From: Gryllotalpicola daejeonensis
Lineage (GTDB): Bacteria > Actinomycetota > Actinomycetes > Actinomycetales > Microbacteriaceae
Assembly (NCBI RefSeq): GCF_039538145.1
Contig: NZ_BAABBV010000001.1
Span: forward strand, 1,178,001 to 1,242,000
DNA length: 64,000 nt
Direction of reading: 5' to 3'
The position numbers and the translations under genes were made by a program. Below are positions 1 through 12,411 of the stretch, one piece after another. A model generated the notes under the pieces. That model saw only the letters and a program-made list of their open reading frames with translations, searched no databases and was not told the DNA's origin. How positions within the stretch are numbered: position 1 is the stretch's first letter; each line of letters begins with the position of its first letter.

Positions 1-936
1 GATGTCCTCGATGCCGGCGACCGCGACGATGTCGCCCGCGGAAGCGGCTTCGGCCGGGAAGCGCTCGAGCGCCTTCGTCATGAGCAGCTCGGTGATGCGG
101 GCGTTCGACGTCGTGCCGTCGTGGTGCACGCGCGCGACCGTCTGGCCCTTCTTGATCGTGCCAGAGAAGATGCGCAGCAGGGCGAGGCGGCCGAGGAACG
201 GCGACGCGTCGAGGTTGGTGACCCAGGCCTGCAGCGGAGCCTCGTCGTCGTACGACGGGGCGGGGATGTGCTCGAGAATCGCCTCGAACAGCGGCTCGAG
301 GTTCTCGCTGTCGGGCAGCGAGCCGTCGGCCGGCTGGTTGCGCGAGGCGCGCCCCGCCTTGCCGCTCGCGTACACGACGGGCACGTCGAGCAGGGCGTCG
401 ACATCGAGGTCGGGGACGTCGTCGGACAGATCGGATGCCAGCCCGAGCAGCAGGTCCTGCGCCTCGGCGACGACCTCGTCGATGCGGGCGTCGGGGCGGT
501 CGGTCTTGTTCACCGCGAGGATCACGGGCAGCTTCGCCTCGAGCGCCTTGCGCAGCACGAATCGCGTCTGCGGCAGCGGGCCCTCAGAGGCGTCCACCAG
601 CAGCACGACGCCGTCGACCATCGACAGGCCGCGCTCGACCTCGCCGCCGAAATCTGCGTGGCCGGGGGTGTCGATGACGTTGATGGTGATGGGGCCGCCG
701 GGGTTGTGCTCGGCGGCGTGCTCGCCGTTGTACGAGATCGCCGTGTTCTTGGCGAGGATCGTGATGCCCTTCTCACGCTCGAGCTCGTTCGAGTCCATCG
801 CGCGCTCTTCGACGTGCGCGTGCTCGCCGAAGGAGTTCGTCTGCTTCAGCATCGCGTCGACGAGGGTCGTCTTGCCGTGGTCGACGTGAGCCACGATGGC
901 GACGTTGCGCAGGTCGGTGCGGTGGGCAGTGGCCAT
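1..936 (-). CDS. typA: GTP-binding protein TypA/BipA (3' end outside window)
   Basis: Translational GTPase of the EF-G family that acts on the ribosome. The visible part is the N-terminal half. Walker A HVDHGKTT is at about residues 17-24, the G3 motif DTPGHADF follows near residue 90 and the G4 motif NKTD near 145, and the start of domain 2 comes after (SPFLGRLALLRIFSGTIKKG). The start ATG at 936 is supported by an AAAGGA ribosome binding site 10-15 nt upstream and by the usual MATAHRTDLRNVAIVAHVDH opening. The gene runs off the left edge, so the C-terminal domain cannot be judged. It lies downstream of the peptide transporter operon, separated from it by a strong hairpin. Confidence 0.95.
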   Translation of the reverse strand, partial: MATAHRTDLRNVAIVAHVDHGKTTLVDAMLKQTNSFGEHAHVEERAMDSNELEREKGITILAKNTAISYNGEHAAEHNPGGPITINVIDTPGHADFGGEVERGLSMVDGVVLLVDASEGPLPQTRFVLRKALEAKLPVILAVNKTDRPDARIDEVVAEAQDLLLGLASDLSDDVPDLDVDALLDVPVVYASGKAGRASRNQPADGSLPDSENLEPLFEAILEHIPAPSYDDEAPLQAWVTNLDASPFLGRLALLRIFSGTIKKGQTVARVHHDGTTSNARITELLMTKALERFPAEAASAGDIVAVAGIEDI

Positions 937-991
937 GGGTGTACGACGTCCTTTTATGAAGAGCGGATTTTTGCGGCTTCCGTGCACGCGA

Positions 992-1019
992 GAGAGGGCG
1001 GCACGACGGCCGCCCTCTC
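992..1019 (-). terminator. Hairpin terminator of the peptide ABC transporter operon
   Basis: Perfect 11-bp inverted repeat (992-1002 with 1009-1019, GAGAGGGCGGC) around a 6-nt loop. It sits in the 105-nt gap between the stop of the fused ATPase gene and the start of typA. There is no immediate U-tract, only an A/T run about 20 nt further on, so it is an I-shaped actinobacterial terminator rather than a canonical intrinsic one. Confidence 0.7.
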
Positions 1020-1041
1020 AGTCTACGTGTGACTCGCTTCG

Positions 1042-2730
<1,689 letters not shown>

Positions 2731-2811
2731 AAGTTGTCTCTTCCTCTCGTGGAGGGCGGGTCAGGCCGCGGTGGCGGCGGGAAGTGGGGAAAGATCTGGG
2801 ACGATAGCGGG

Positions 2812-3537
2812 ATGCGCGTGACCGAGGAATCCAAGACTCTGCGGCCCCGATTCGGAATCGTCCTCACGGTGCTGGTGTGGTGCGTCTGTGCCGCCGCACT
2901 GGTGACGATGATCGTCACCGGGCGCTGGGGCGACCTGGCCCGCTACGGCGTGCTCGCCCTGCTCGTGGCATACGTCGTGTGGCTGCTGTTCTGGTCGCCG
3001 AGCGTGACGATCTCGCTCGCCGGCGTCAGCGTGCGCAACCTGCTGCGCGTGCACGAGGTGAGCTGGCCCGCGATCCAGAACGTCGACACGAAGTACGCGC
3101 TCACGCTCTTCACCCCGAAGGGCAAGATCGTCGCCTGGGGCGCACCGGCGCCCAGCCGCTACGCGACCATGAGGGCGACCGGTGTGGGCGCCACGCGGCA
3201 CCCCGAGTTCCTCGTCGGGCCCGAGAGCGGAAGCGCGACGCGCCCCGACGCCCTGCTCGACCAGCCGCCGCAGCGAGTTCGCCGCGGCGACCTCCAGGGG
3301 ATTCCCGACTCGACGTTCATGGCTGGAAGCATCCGCCCCAGCGACATCCCCTCGAGCGATTCGGGCCTGGCCGCGCTCTACGTCCGCCGTTACTGGGACG
3401 AGCTGCACGGCGCCGGGTACCTCGACAGCGGAGCCGTCGAAGGCACCGGCGTCACGACGCGCTGGCTCGGCCGCGAGGCCGCCGCGCTGATCGCGCTGGC
3501 GATCATCGCGGCGGCGTGCGTGGCTCTCGTGCACTGA
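2812..3537 (+). CDS. PH-domain membrane protein inside the peptide transporter locus
   Basis: A 241-residue protein with two membrane segments at about residues 15-33 and 40-60. A bacterial PH-like (bPH6 type) region follows (VTISLAGVSVRNLL, then SWPAIQNVDTK), and a single C-terminal membrane anchor lies near residue 220-238. Proteins of this type are small actinobacterial membrane proteins without a known reaction. The ATG at 2812 was chosen because translation from there begins directly with the first charged segment and membrane helix; the open frame continues upstream only as the shadow of the ATPase gene. It is convergent with the oppC-like gene (8 bp gap) and divergent from the ATPase gene. 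Codon use resembles its neighbours, so nothing marks it as recently acquired. Confidence 0.85.
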   Translation: MRVTEESKTLRPRFGIVLTVLVWCVCAAALVTMIVTGRWGDLARYGVLALLVAYVVWLLFWSPSVTISLAGVSVRNLLRVHEVSWPAIQNVDTKYALTLFTPKGKIVAWGAPAPSRYATMRATGVGATRHPEFLVGPESGSATRPDALLDQPPQRVRRGDLQGIPDSTFMAGSIRPSDIPSSDSGLAALYVRRYWDELHGAGYLDSGAVEGTGVTTRWLGREAAALIALAIIAAACVALVH

Positions 3538-3545
3538 CATCTCGC

Positions 3546-4622
3546 TCAAGCCGGCTGGGTGCTGGCTGCCGACTCGGCGCGTGCCTTCTCGCGGGCGGCC
3601 GCCGCCGCCTTGCGCGCAGCCTTGTTCAGCGCGCGCTTCTGGCGCGGGTCGAAGGCGTCGCGCAGGCCGTCGCCGATGAAGTTGATCGTCAGCGAGATGA
3701 TCACGATGAAGGCGGCCGGCCAGAAGAACAGCCACGGCCTGGTCGCGAACGCGGCCTGGTACTCGCCGATGACCGAGCCCAGTGACACGTCGGGCGCCTG
3801 CACACCGAAGCCGAGGAACGACACGGCCGACTCGGTGAGGATCGTCGCCGACATCAGCAGCGTGGTGTTGACGATGATCACGCCGATGGCGTTCGGCAGG
3901 ATGTGCACCATCATGATGCGCCACGGGCTCGCGCCGGCGACGCGGGCGGCATCCACGAACTCGCGCTCGCGCAGGCTTAGGAAGTCGCCGCGCACGAGGC
4001 GCGCGAGCGCCGTCCACGATGCGAGGCCCAGCACCACTGCGAGGATCAGCGGGCCGTGCGCGCCGTAGCGGCGGCCGAGCGTCGCCGTGAGCACGATCAG
4101 CGGGATGATCAGCACGATGTCGGTGAAGCGCATCAGGATCGTGTCGATCCAGCCGCGGAAGAAGCCCGACGCCGCGCCGATGATGACGCCGATGACGACG
4201 GAGATGATGCCGACGACGAACACGATCGTCAGCGACTGCTGGCAGCCGCGCATGACGATCGCGAACATGTCGCGGCCGAGCGAGTCCTCGCCGAACGGAT
4301 GCTGCCACGTAGGCGCACCTCCGCCGTGCAGCGTCGTCAGCTGGGTGTAGGTGTACGGCCACCAGCCGTGGATCGTGATGCCGGCGGCGTCGATGCCCTC
4401 AGAGGTGAACGCCATGAGCACCACGAGAAGCAGGATGACGGCCGAGATCATCGCGCCGCGGTGGCGCAGGAAGCGCCGCCACACGATGCGGCCCTGGCTG
4501 AGACCCTCGACCTCCTTGAGCTCGAAGTTGCTCTGCTGGTCGGTCGCCGCGACGGTCGAGGGTGCCGCTGCTCCCGCGGCCGCCTCGTTGAGGTCGGGTT
4601 CGATGGGGGGAAGCTGGCTCAT
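3546..4622 (-). CDS. Peptide/nickel-type ABC transporter permease, OppC/DppC-like
   Basis: Inner-membrane permease of 358 residues that pairs with the OppB-like subunit encoded just upstream. It has the OppC N-terminal cytoplasmic segment (IVWRRFLRHRGAMISAVILL), about six membrane helices and the EAA loop (REREFVDAARVAGASPWRIM), which contacts the ATPase. The family motif HPFGEDSLGRDMFA near residue 107 is diagnostic for DppC/OppC. The C-terminus is an alanine- and lysine-rich tail. Its start overlaps the stop of the OppB-like gene by four bases (ATGA), so the two are translationally coupled. Confidence 0.94.
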   Translation of the reverse strand: MSQLPPIEPDLNEAAAGAAAPSTVAATDQQSNFELKEVEGLSQGRIVWRRFLRHRGAMISAVILLLVVLMAFTSEGIDAAGITIHGWWPYTYTQLTTLHGGGAPTWQHPFGEDSLGRDMFAIVMRGCQQSLTIVFVVGIISVVIGVIIGAASGFFRGWIDTILMRFTDIVLIIPLIVLTATLGRRYGAHGPLILAVVLGLASWTALARLVRGDFLSLREREFVDAARVAGASPWRIMMVHILPNAIGVIIVNTTLLMSATILTESAVSFLGFGVQAPDVSLGSVIGEYQAAFATRPWLFFWPAAFIVIISLTINFIGDGLRDAFDPRQKRALNKAARKAAAAAREKARAESAASTQPA

Positions 4623-6166
4623 GCTGCGATCCTGATCCTCGGGTCAAGGGCGGAGTACGCGACGTCCGCCAGGAGGTTGAAGACGACGACGGCGACACCG
4701 GCCACCACGAAGTAGCCCATCAGCGAGTTGACGTCCACGTTGTGGAGCGCGTCGGTGAAGAGCTTCCCCATGCCGGACCACGCGAAGACGTTCTCGGTGA
4801 TGACCGCGCCGCCGAGCAGCGCGCCGAGGTCGAACGCCACGATCGTCGTCAGCGGGATGAGCGAGTTGCGGAAGGCGTGACGCATGACGACCGTCCGCTG
4901 GTTCAGGCCCTTCGCCCGCGCCGTGCGGATGTAGTCGCTGTTCATCACATCGAGCAGGTTGGAGCGCATGTAGCGGCTGTAGCCCGCGATCGAGATGAGG
5001 CACAGCGAGATCGTCGGCAGCAGCAGGTGTGTGTAGGTGTCGAGGCCGTGGATCCAGAAGCTCGACGTCATCGAGTTGAGGTCGGGAGTGCCCGAGCCGA
5101 CCGTCGCGATCGGGCGGCCGCTGACGACCTCGTTGACGTACACGTTCCACGACTGCATGAAGCGGTTGATCACGATCACGAGGCCCGTGATGAAGGCGAT
5201 GATCGCACCGTTGCGCATGGACTGGCCGCGGTCGTGGCCGCCATACAGGTACCCGATCAGCAGGCCGACCGCGATGGTGAGCAGGCCCAGCAGAGAGAGC
5301 GACCAGAGCTGGAGCTGGCCGGAGATCTGGATGAACGGGAAGTAGGCGACGAGGCCGACCGCAACCGCCGTGAGCCCCGTGTAGAGCGCCTTGCGGTTAC
5401 GCAGCCCCGTCGTCAGCACCGTGACGAGCAGCGCGAGCGCCACCGAGACGATCGCGACGATCACGATGTCGGCCGCGCCGAGGGTCGGAGTCACGAACCA
5501 GTTCGTCGCAGCGATGAACACCACGACGGCGAGCGTCGCGATCGTCGCGATGACGAAGGTCACGAAGCGGAAGCGGCGCGTGCCCCCGGAGACGCCGGCG
5601 GCTGCGCCGCCGATGATCAGCGGGATGAACACGTAGGCCCACCACGCCACGTGGGGGTCGGCGAGGTAGTTGTTGAAGGTGATGCCGAGGTATGCCTTCA
5701 GCACGACCGCGATGAAGAACGACGGTAGCGAGAAGAAGAGGAAGGCGAGGAACGTCACCGTGTAGTCGTAGCCGCTGTACTGGCGCAGGGCGGTCGTGAT
5801 GCCGATGAGCACACCGAAGATGATCGCCAGCACGACGCTCGCGATGATCAGCTGCAGCGTGACGATCGCGGCGTTGCCGACCGCGGTGGTCACCGGGGTG
5901 CCGGAGATCGTCTGACCGAGGGTGAAGTGGCCGACGAAGACCTTGAGGATGCCGCCGAGCCAGAGGAAGTAGCGCAGCGGCGTCGGAACGTTGAGCCCGA
6001 GCTGCTGGATGCGCTGCTCGATCAGCTCTTCCTTGTTCTTCGCCGTGCTGGTGCGCAGCGCTTCGAGCGGGTCACCCGCGTTCGCCGAAAGGATGTAGAC
6101 GAGATACGACGCGAGCAGCAGAACGATGATCGATGCCAGCAGGCGCCTCGACAGGAAGGTCAGCAC
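4619..6166 (-). CDS. Peptide/nickel-type ABC transporter permease, OppB/DppB-like, with enlarged middle
   Basis: Permease of 515 residues, clearly longer than the roughly 310-340 residues usual for OppB. The N-terminal motif LTFLSRRLLASIIVLLLASY, the segment GQTISGTPVTTAVGNA and the C-terminal EAA loop (DYIRTARAKGLNQRTVVMRH) are all typical. The extra length lies between about residues 180 and 350: additional hydrophobic helices and a loop containing GTRRFRFVTFVIATIATLAV. Long OppB forms of this kind occur in Microbacteriaceae and relatives, so the insertion is probably native, but its role is unknown. It is the first permease after the binding-protein gene and is followed by a four-base overlap into the OppC-like gene. 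Confidence 0.92.
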   Translation of the reverse strand: MLTFLSRRLLASIIVLLLASYLVYILSANAGDPLEALRTSTAKNKEELIEQRIQQLGLNVPTPLRYFLWLGGILKVFVGHFTLGQTISGTPVTTAVGNAAIVTLQLIIASVVLAIIFGVLIGITTALRQYSGYDYTVTFLAFLFFSLPSFFIAVVLKAYLGITFNNYLADPHVAWWAYVFIPLIIGGAAAGVSGGTRRFRFVTFVIATIATLAVVVFIAATNWFVTPTLGAADIVIVAIVSVALALLVTVLTTGLRNRKALYTGLTAVAVGLVAYFPFIQISGQLQLWSLSLLGLLTIAVGLLIGYLYGGHDRGQSMRNGAIIAFITGLVIVINRFMQSWNVYVNEVVSGRPIATVGSGTPDLNSMTSSFWIHGLDTYTHLLLPTISLCLISIAGYSRYMRSNLLDVMNSDYIRTARAKGLNQRTVVMRHAFRNSLIPLTTIVAFDLGALLGGAVITENVFAWSGMGKLFTDALHNVDVNSLMGYFVVAGVAVVVFNLLADVAYSALDPRIRIAA

Positions 6167-6275
6167 AGCGGAATCCTCGCGCTCTGCCGCTTCCGCGTGG
6201 ATGTGGTCTTCATAGATTTTCCTCGGACGTGGCCCACGGCCCGACGGATCGCGTCGAACTCGGGGCCTGACGTGG

Positions 6276-6308
6276 GTGTGCCGGGGCGATTTCCTCGCCC
6301 CGGCACAC
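6276..6308 (-). promoter_or_regulatory. Strong intercistronic hairpin between binding-protein and permease genes
   Basis: Perfect 14-bp inverted repeat (6276-6289 with 6295-6308, GTGTGCCGGGGCGA) with a 5-nt loop. It lies in the 193-nt gap between the substrate-binding protein stop and the OppB start. No T-run follows on the minus strand. In ABC operons such a hairpin commonly protects or terminates the abundant binding-protein mRNA while letting some transcription continue; here that role is inferred from position only. Confidence 0.7.
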
Positions 6309-6359
6309 CGGTGTTCGGTTCTAAGTGAACCTGGCGTTACCGATCAGGGTACGTCAGGG

Positions 6360-8147
6360 CTACTTGGTCCACTCCCAGAAGTTCCAGAACTGGTTCGGGG
6401 CGAGGGGCGAGTAGGAGACGTTCTTGACCTTGCTCGAGTACGCCACGACGTCCGGGAACTGGAAGATGGTGGCGCCGTAGGCGTCTGCCCACATCTTCTG
6501 GTCGATGTCCGTCAGAGCCGCGTCCTGCTTGGACTTGTCGAGCGTGCCGCCGATGGTCTTCCAGTCAGCATCCACGTCCTTGTTGCTGTAGCCGCTGAAG
6601 TTGTTGCCGCCGCCGGTCTGGATGGCGGCCTGGCTGCCGGTCACCGCAAGCGAGGTGTACTGCCAGGCGAACAGGGCTGCGTCATACGAGCCGTTGCCGA
6701 GGATCGACGACCAGTTGTCGTCGCCCTTGTCGATCACGTTGAAGCCGGCCTGCTTCTCAGAGGCGGCGATCAGCGCGTATTCCTGCGCACGGCGGGTGTT
6801 GCTCTTGCCGTAGAGGAAGCGGACGTCGACCGGCGTCTTGACACCGGCCTGCTGCAGCAGCGACTTCGCCTTGGCGATGTCGACCTTGTCGTAGTCGCTC
6901 GAGCCGTTGCCCGCGACCGACTTGTCGTAGCCGGGGGTGCCGGGCAGGAACGTCTGCGAGTCCATGACCGTGGCGTTCGGGTTGAGCGGCTTGATCAGGT
7001 TGTCGATGATCTGCTGACGGGGCAGCGCGGCGAGGAACGCCTGACGCACGAGCTTGGCCTTGTTGGCGTCGCCGCCGTAGGTCGCCGGGTCGAACGGACC
7101 CTTGTTGTCGAAGGTGAGGTCGACGTGCTCGTAGGTCGAGCCGGCCTCAGTCTTCGTCTCGACGCCCTTGCCCTTCAGTGCCTTGAGCGACGCCACCGTG
7201 TCTGCGTCGGCCTGGCCCTGGATGATCGAGACCTCGCCGTTCTGCAGGGCCTGCACCTGTGCGGTCGGGTCCTGGATGAAGCGGATGGTCAGCTTGTTGA
7301 CCTTGGGGATCGGGCCCCAGGTGTAGCTCTTGTTGCGCGTGAGCGTGACGTACTGGTCCTTCTTGAAGTCAGTGATCACGTACGGGCCGTCAGACAGGTA
7401 CAGCTGCTTGTTCGAGGGCAGGTCACCCGTGAACTCGAAGCCGGTCGCCCACACCTTCGCCATCGCGGCGAGGGTGGTCTGGTCGTCGTTCTCGATCGCG
7501 TCGATGACGGCCTTGTTGGCTTCCTTGCCGCTCAGCTTCTTGTCCGGGAAGGCGAGGTTGTAGACCGCGTGGGCGGCGATGCCGGGGTTGAACGCCAGCT
7601 GCTCCCAGTCAGGGTAGGTCGCGCTGTACGAGAAGGTGATCGAGCGGTTGTCGTCGCTCACCTTCGGCGGGGTCGACTCGTCCAGGGGCAGAGCGCCGGC
7701 GCTCACGGAGGTGAAGTTCACCTTGCCCTTGGGGTCGTTGTACTTGGTCAGGTCGCTGGCCCAGGTGAGGAGGAGGTCGGATGCGTCGACCGGGGTGCCG
7801 TCGCTCCACTTCACGCCCTTGTTGACCGTGTACTTGATGGTCAGCGGGTCCTTCGAGACAACCTTGTACGTGCCGAACTTGGTGTCCTTCACGAGCTTCG
7901 GGGTGTTGTCGTAGTAGTTGAACCCGGCGAGCGTCATGTAGCTGACGTTCGAGTTGTAGGTCGTGTAATCCTGGCCGGTGTTCGAGTTGTAGGCCGTGAA
8001 CGGGCCGTTCTGCGCGATGGTCAGCGACTGGTTCTTGTTGATCTCGTCGCCGCTCGAATTATTCGACGTGCCGGAGCACCCCGTCAGCGCCAGGGCGGAA
8101 GCCGCTGCAACCGCTGCCAGCGCCACCCCGATCCGCTTGATCTTCAA
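6360..8147 (-). CDS. Extracellular solute-binding protein family 5, lipoprotein
   Basis: Lipid-anchored binding protein that delivers peptides or a similar ligand to the permeases downstream. The 595-residue product starts with a basic n-region and hydrophobic core ending in the lipobox LALTGC, with the modified cysteine at residue 24. The remainder matches SBP family 5, with a conserved region around VKWSDGTPVDASDLLLTW. The start is TTG at 8147: no ATG or GTG lies nearby, and CAGGAGGACAA precedes it directly, although the four-base spacing is short. First gene of the operon. The 155-nt gap to the divergent protease gene is AT-richer than its surroundings and must hold both promoters, but no clear boxes were assigned. 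Confidence 0.94.
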   Translation of the reverse strand: MKIKRIGVALAAVAAASALALTGCSGTSNNSSGDEINKNQSLTIAQNGPFTAYNSNTGQDYTTYNSNVSYMTLAGFNYYDNTPKLVKDTKFGTYKVVSKDPLTIKYTVNKGVKWSDGTPVDASDLLLTWASDLTKYNDPKGKVNFTSVSAGALPLDESTPPKVSDDNRSITFSYSATYPDWEQLAFNPGIAAHAVYNLAFPDKKLSGKEANKAVIDAIENDDQTTLAAMAKVWATGFEFTGDLPSNKQLYLSDGPYVITDFKKDQYVTLTRNKSYTWGPIPKVNKLTIRFIQDPTAQVQALQNGEVSIIQGQADADTVASLKALKGKGVETKTEAGSTYEHVDLTFDNKGPFDPATYGGDANKAKLVRQAFLAALPRQQIIDNLIKPLNPNATVMDSQTFLPGTPGYDKSVAGNGSSDYDKVDIAKAKSLLQQAGVKTPVDVRFLYGKSNTRRAQEYALIAASEKQAGFNVIDKGDDNWSSILGNGSYDAALFAWQYTSLAVTGSQAAIQTGGGNNFSGYSNKDVDADWKTIGGTLDKSKQDAALTDIDQKMWADAYGATIFQFPDVVAYSSKVKNVSYSPLAPNQFWNFWEWTK

Positions 8148-8302
8148 TTGTCCTCCTGTAGGAATGGTGCAGAGCCATGGGCACGCCTGTTAGGCGTTCA
8201 TAGCGCTCTTGATAGAAAGCAAGATATGCACCCATTGCGCGCAAGGCCAAACCGGCGACCAAACCGTTACATGCGCGTAACGCTCTGCGCCGGAGGCCCA
8301 GC

Positions 8303-9067
8303 GTGGCGAGGTTTGCTCAATTGAAACGCAAGCTGTGGTCGGAGGTCGCCATCGTTCTCGGGCTCTCGCTCGGGGCATCCGCTGTGTACTCGATTGTCGC
8401 CCTGCTTGCTGACCTTTCGTCGGGAAAGCCGCTCGCAGACCAGTCCACAGCCCTCAACACGTCGCAGTCTCCGGTGCAGTGGCTCGACTTCACGTACCAG
8501 GTTCTCGGGGTCTTCTTCGACCTGTTCCCTGTTGCATTGGCCATCTATCTGCTGTGGGAACCGGGGCGAAGCGGATTCGAGCGGATCGGACTGACGTGGC
8601 GGCGGCCGGCGCGCGATCTGGGCGCGGGGCTGCTGCTCGCGGCATGCATCGGCGTTCCGGGCCTCGGGTTCTATGCGCTCGGGAGGCTTCTGGGCATCAC
8701 CGTGTCGGTGCAGGCATCCCCAGTCGACTCCCACTGGTGGACGGTGCCCGTCCTCGTGCTCTCTGCCCTGCGCGCCGCGCTGCAGGAGGAGGTGATCGTC
8801 GTCGGCTACATCTTCGACCGGCTGCGGCTGCTCGACTGGGGGAAGTGGCCGATGATCATCGCCTCGGCGGTGCTGCGCGGCTCGTACCACCTCTATCAGG
8901 GCATCGGGCCGTTCTTCGGCAACGCCGTCATGGGCGTCGTCTTCGGCTGGGTCTATGCACGGTGGGGCCGGACCGCACCTCTGGTCGTGGCCCACACCGT
9001 GCTCGACATCGTGTCGTTCGTCGGCTATCCCCTCGCCGTGGCGCTGTGGCCGGGGGTCTTCAAGTGA
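8303..9067 (+). CDS. CPBP family intramembrane glutamic endopeptidase
   Basis: Membrane protein of 254 residues with about seven helices, related to the Rce1/CAAX-protease-like CPBP family. The three active-site blocks can be recognised: the paired glutamates in LQEEVIVVGYIF near residue 170, the histidine in LRGSYHLYQG about 35 residues later, and HTVLDIVSF near the C-terminus. The actinobacterial form EEVxVVGY replaces the usual EExxxRG, so the normal arginine is absent. The GTG at 8303 was chosen for its GGAGG six bases upstream. Divergent from the peptide transporter operon and convergent with gcvP. Substrate unknown; relatives include bacteriocin immunity and processing proteases. Confidence 0.87.
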   Translation: MARFAQLKRKLWSEVAIVLGLSLGASAVYSIVALLADLSSGKPLADQSTALNTSQSPVQWLDFTYQVLGVFFDLFPVALAIYLLWEPGRSGFERIGLTWRRPARDLGAGLLLAACIGVPGLGFYALGRLLGITVSVQASPVDSHWWTVPVLVLSALRAALQEEVIVVGYIFDRLRLLDWGKWPMIIASAVLRGSYHLYQGIGPFFGNAVMGVVFGWVYARWGRTAPLVVAHTVLDIVSFVGYPLAVALWPGVFK

Positions 9068-9070
9068 GCG

Positions 9071-9129
9071 TCGAGTACGCAGTACTCGCGAGTCTGGCGC
9101 CACCAAAACCGCGAGTACTGCGTACTCGA
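9071..9129. repeat. Palindromic repeat family A, inverted pair between convergent genes
   Basis: Two copies of a 19-bp unit (GCGAGTACTGCGTACTCGA) lie as a perfect inverted repeat, 9071-9089 against 9111-9129, around a 21-nt spacer. Each copy is itself a small hairpin (CGAGTA/TACTCG arms with a 5-nt loop). It fills the 85-nt gap between the CPBP gene and gcvP, which face each other, and could act as a bidirectional terminator. Three further copies occur at 62793-62893. Confidence 0.85.
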
Positions 9130-9152
9130 TGAGCCGATCTGCGGGCCGCGCG

Positions 9153-12037
<2,885 letters not shown>

Positions 12038-12041
<4 letters not shown>

Positions 12042-12409
12042 TTGCTCGTCAGCTCGTCGTACGCGGCGGCGTCGAGCAGCTCGGGAAGCTCGGTGAAGCG
12101 CACCTTGATCAGCCAGCCGGCGCCGTAGGGATCCGAGTTCACGAGGTCGGGGCTGTCGACGACGGCCTGGTTCGCCTCGACGACCTCGCCGTCGATGGGA
12201 GCGAACAGCTCGCCGACCGACTTCGTCGACTCGATCTCGCCGACCACGGCCGCGGCAGTCACCGCGGTGCCCTCAGCAGGCAGATCGACGAAAACCACGT
12301 CGCCGAGCGCGGCCTGCGCATAGTCGGTGATGCCCACCGTCGCGACGTCGCCGTCGATGAGCACCCACTCGTGCTCTTCCGTGTACTTGAGGTTTAGAGG
12401 GGCGGCCAT
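12038..12409 (-). CDS. gcvH: Glycine cleavage system H protein
   Basis: Lipoylated carrier of 123 residues that shuttles the aminomethyl intermediate between GcvP, GcvT and dihydrolipoyl dehydrogenase. The lipoyl-lysine is K63 in ESTKSVGELFAPI. The opening MAAPLNLKYTEEHEWV and the ending PYGAGWLIKV are standard for the family. The ATG at 12409 lies two bases after the gcvT stop, and gcvP starts inside its stop codon. Length and motifs are normal. Confidence 0.97.
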
Positions 12410-12411
12410 GG

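Noticed and set aside
2761..4362. Long minus-strand frame of 533 codons across the PH gene and oppC
   Set aside because: Arginine- and alanine-rich product typical of a shadow frame in high-GC DNA; the overlapping real genes have clear domains.
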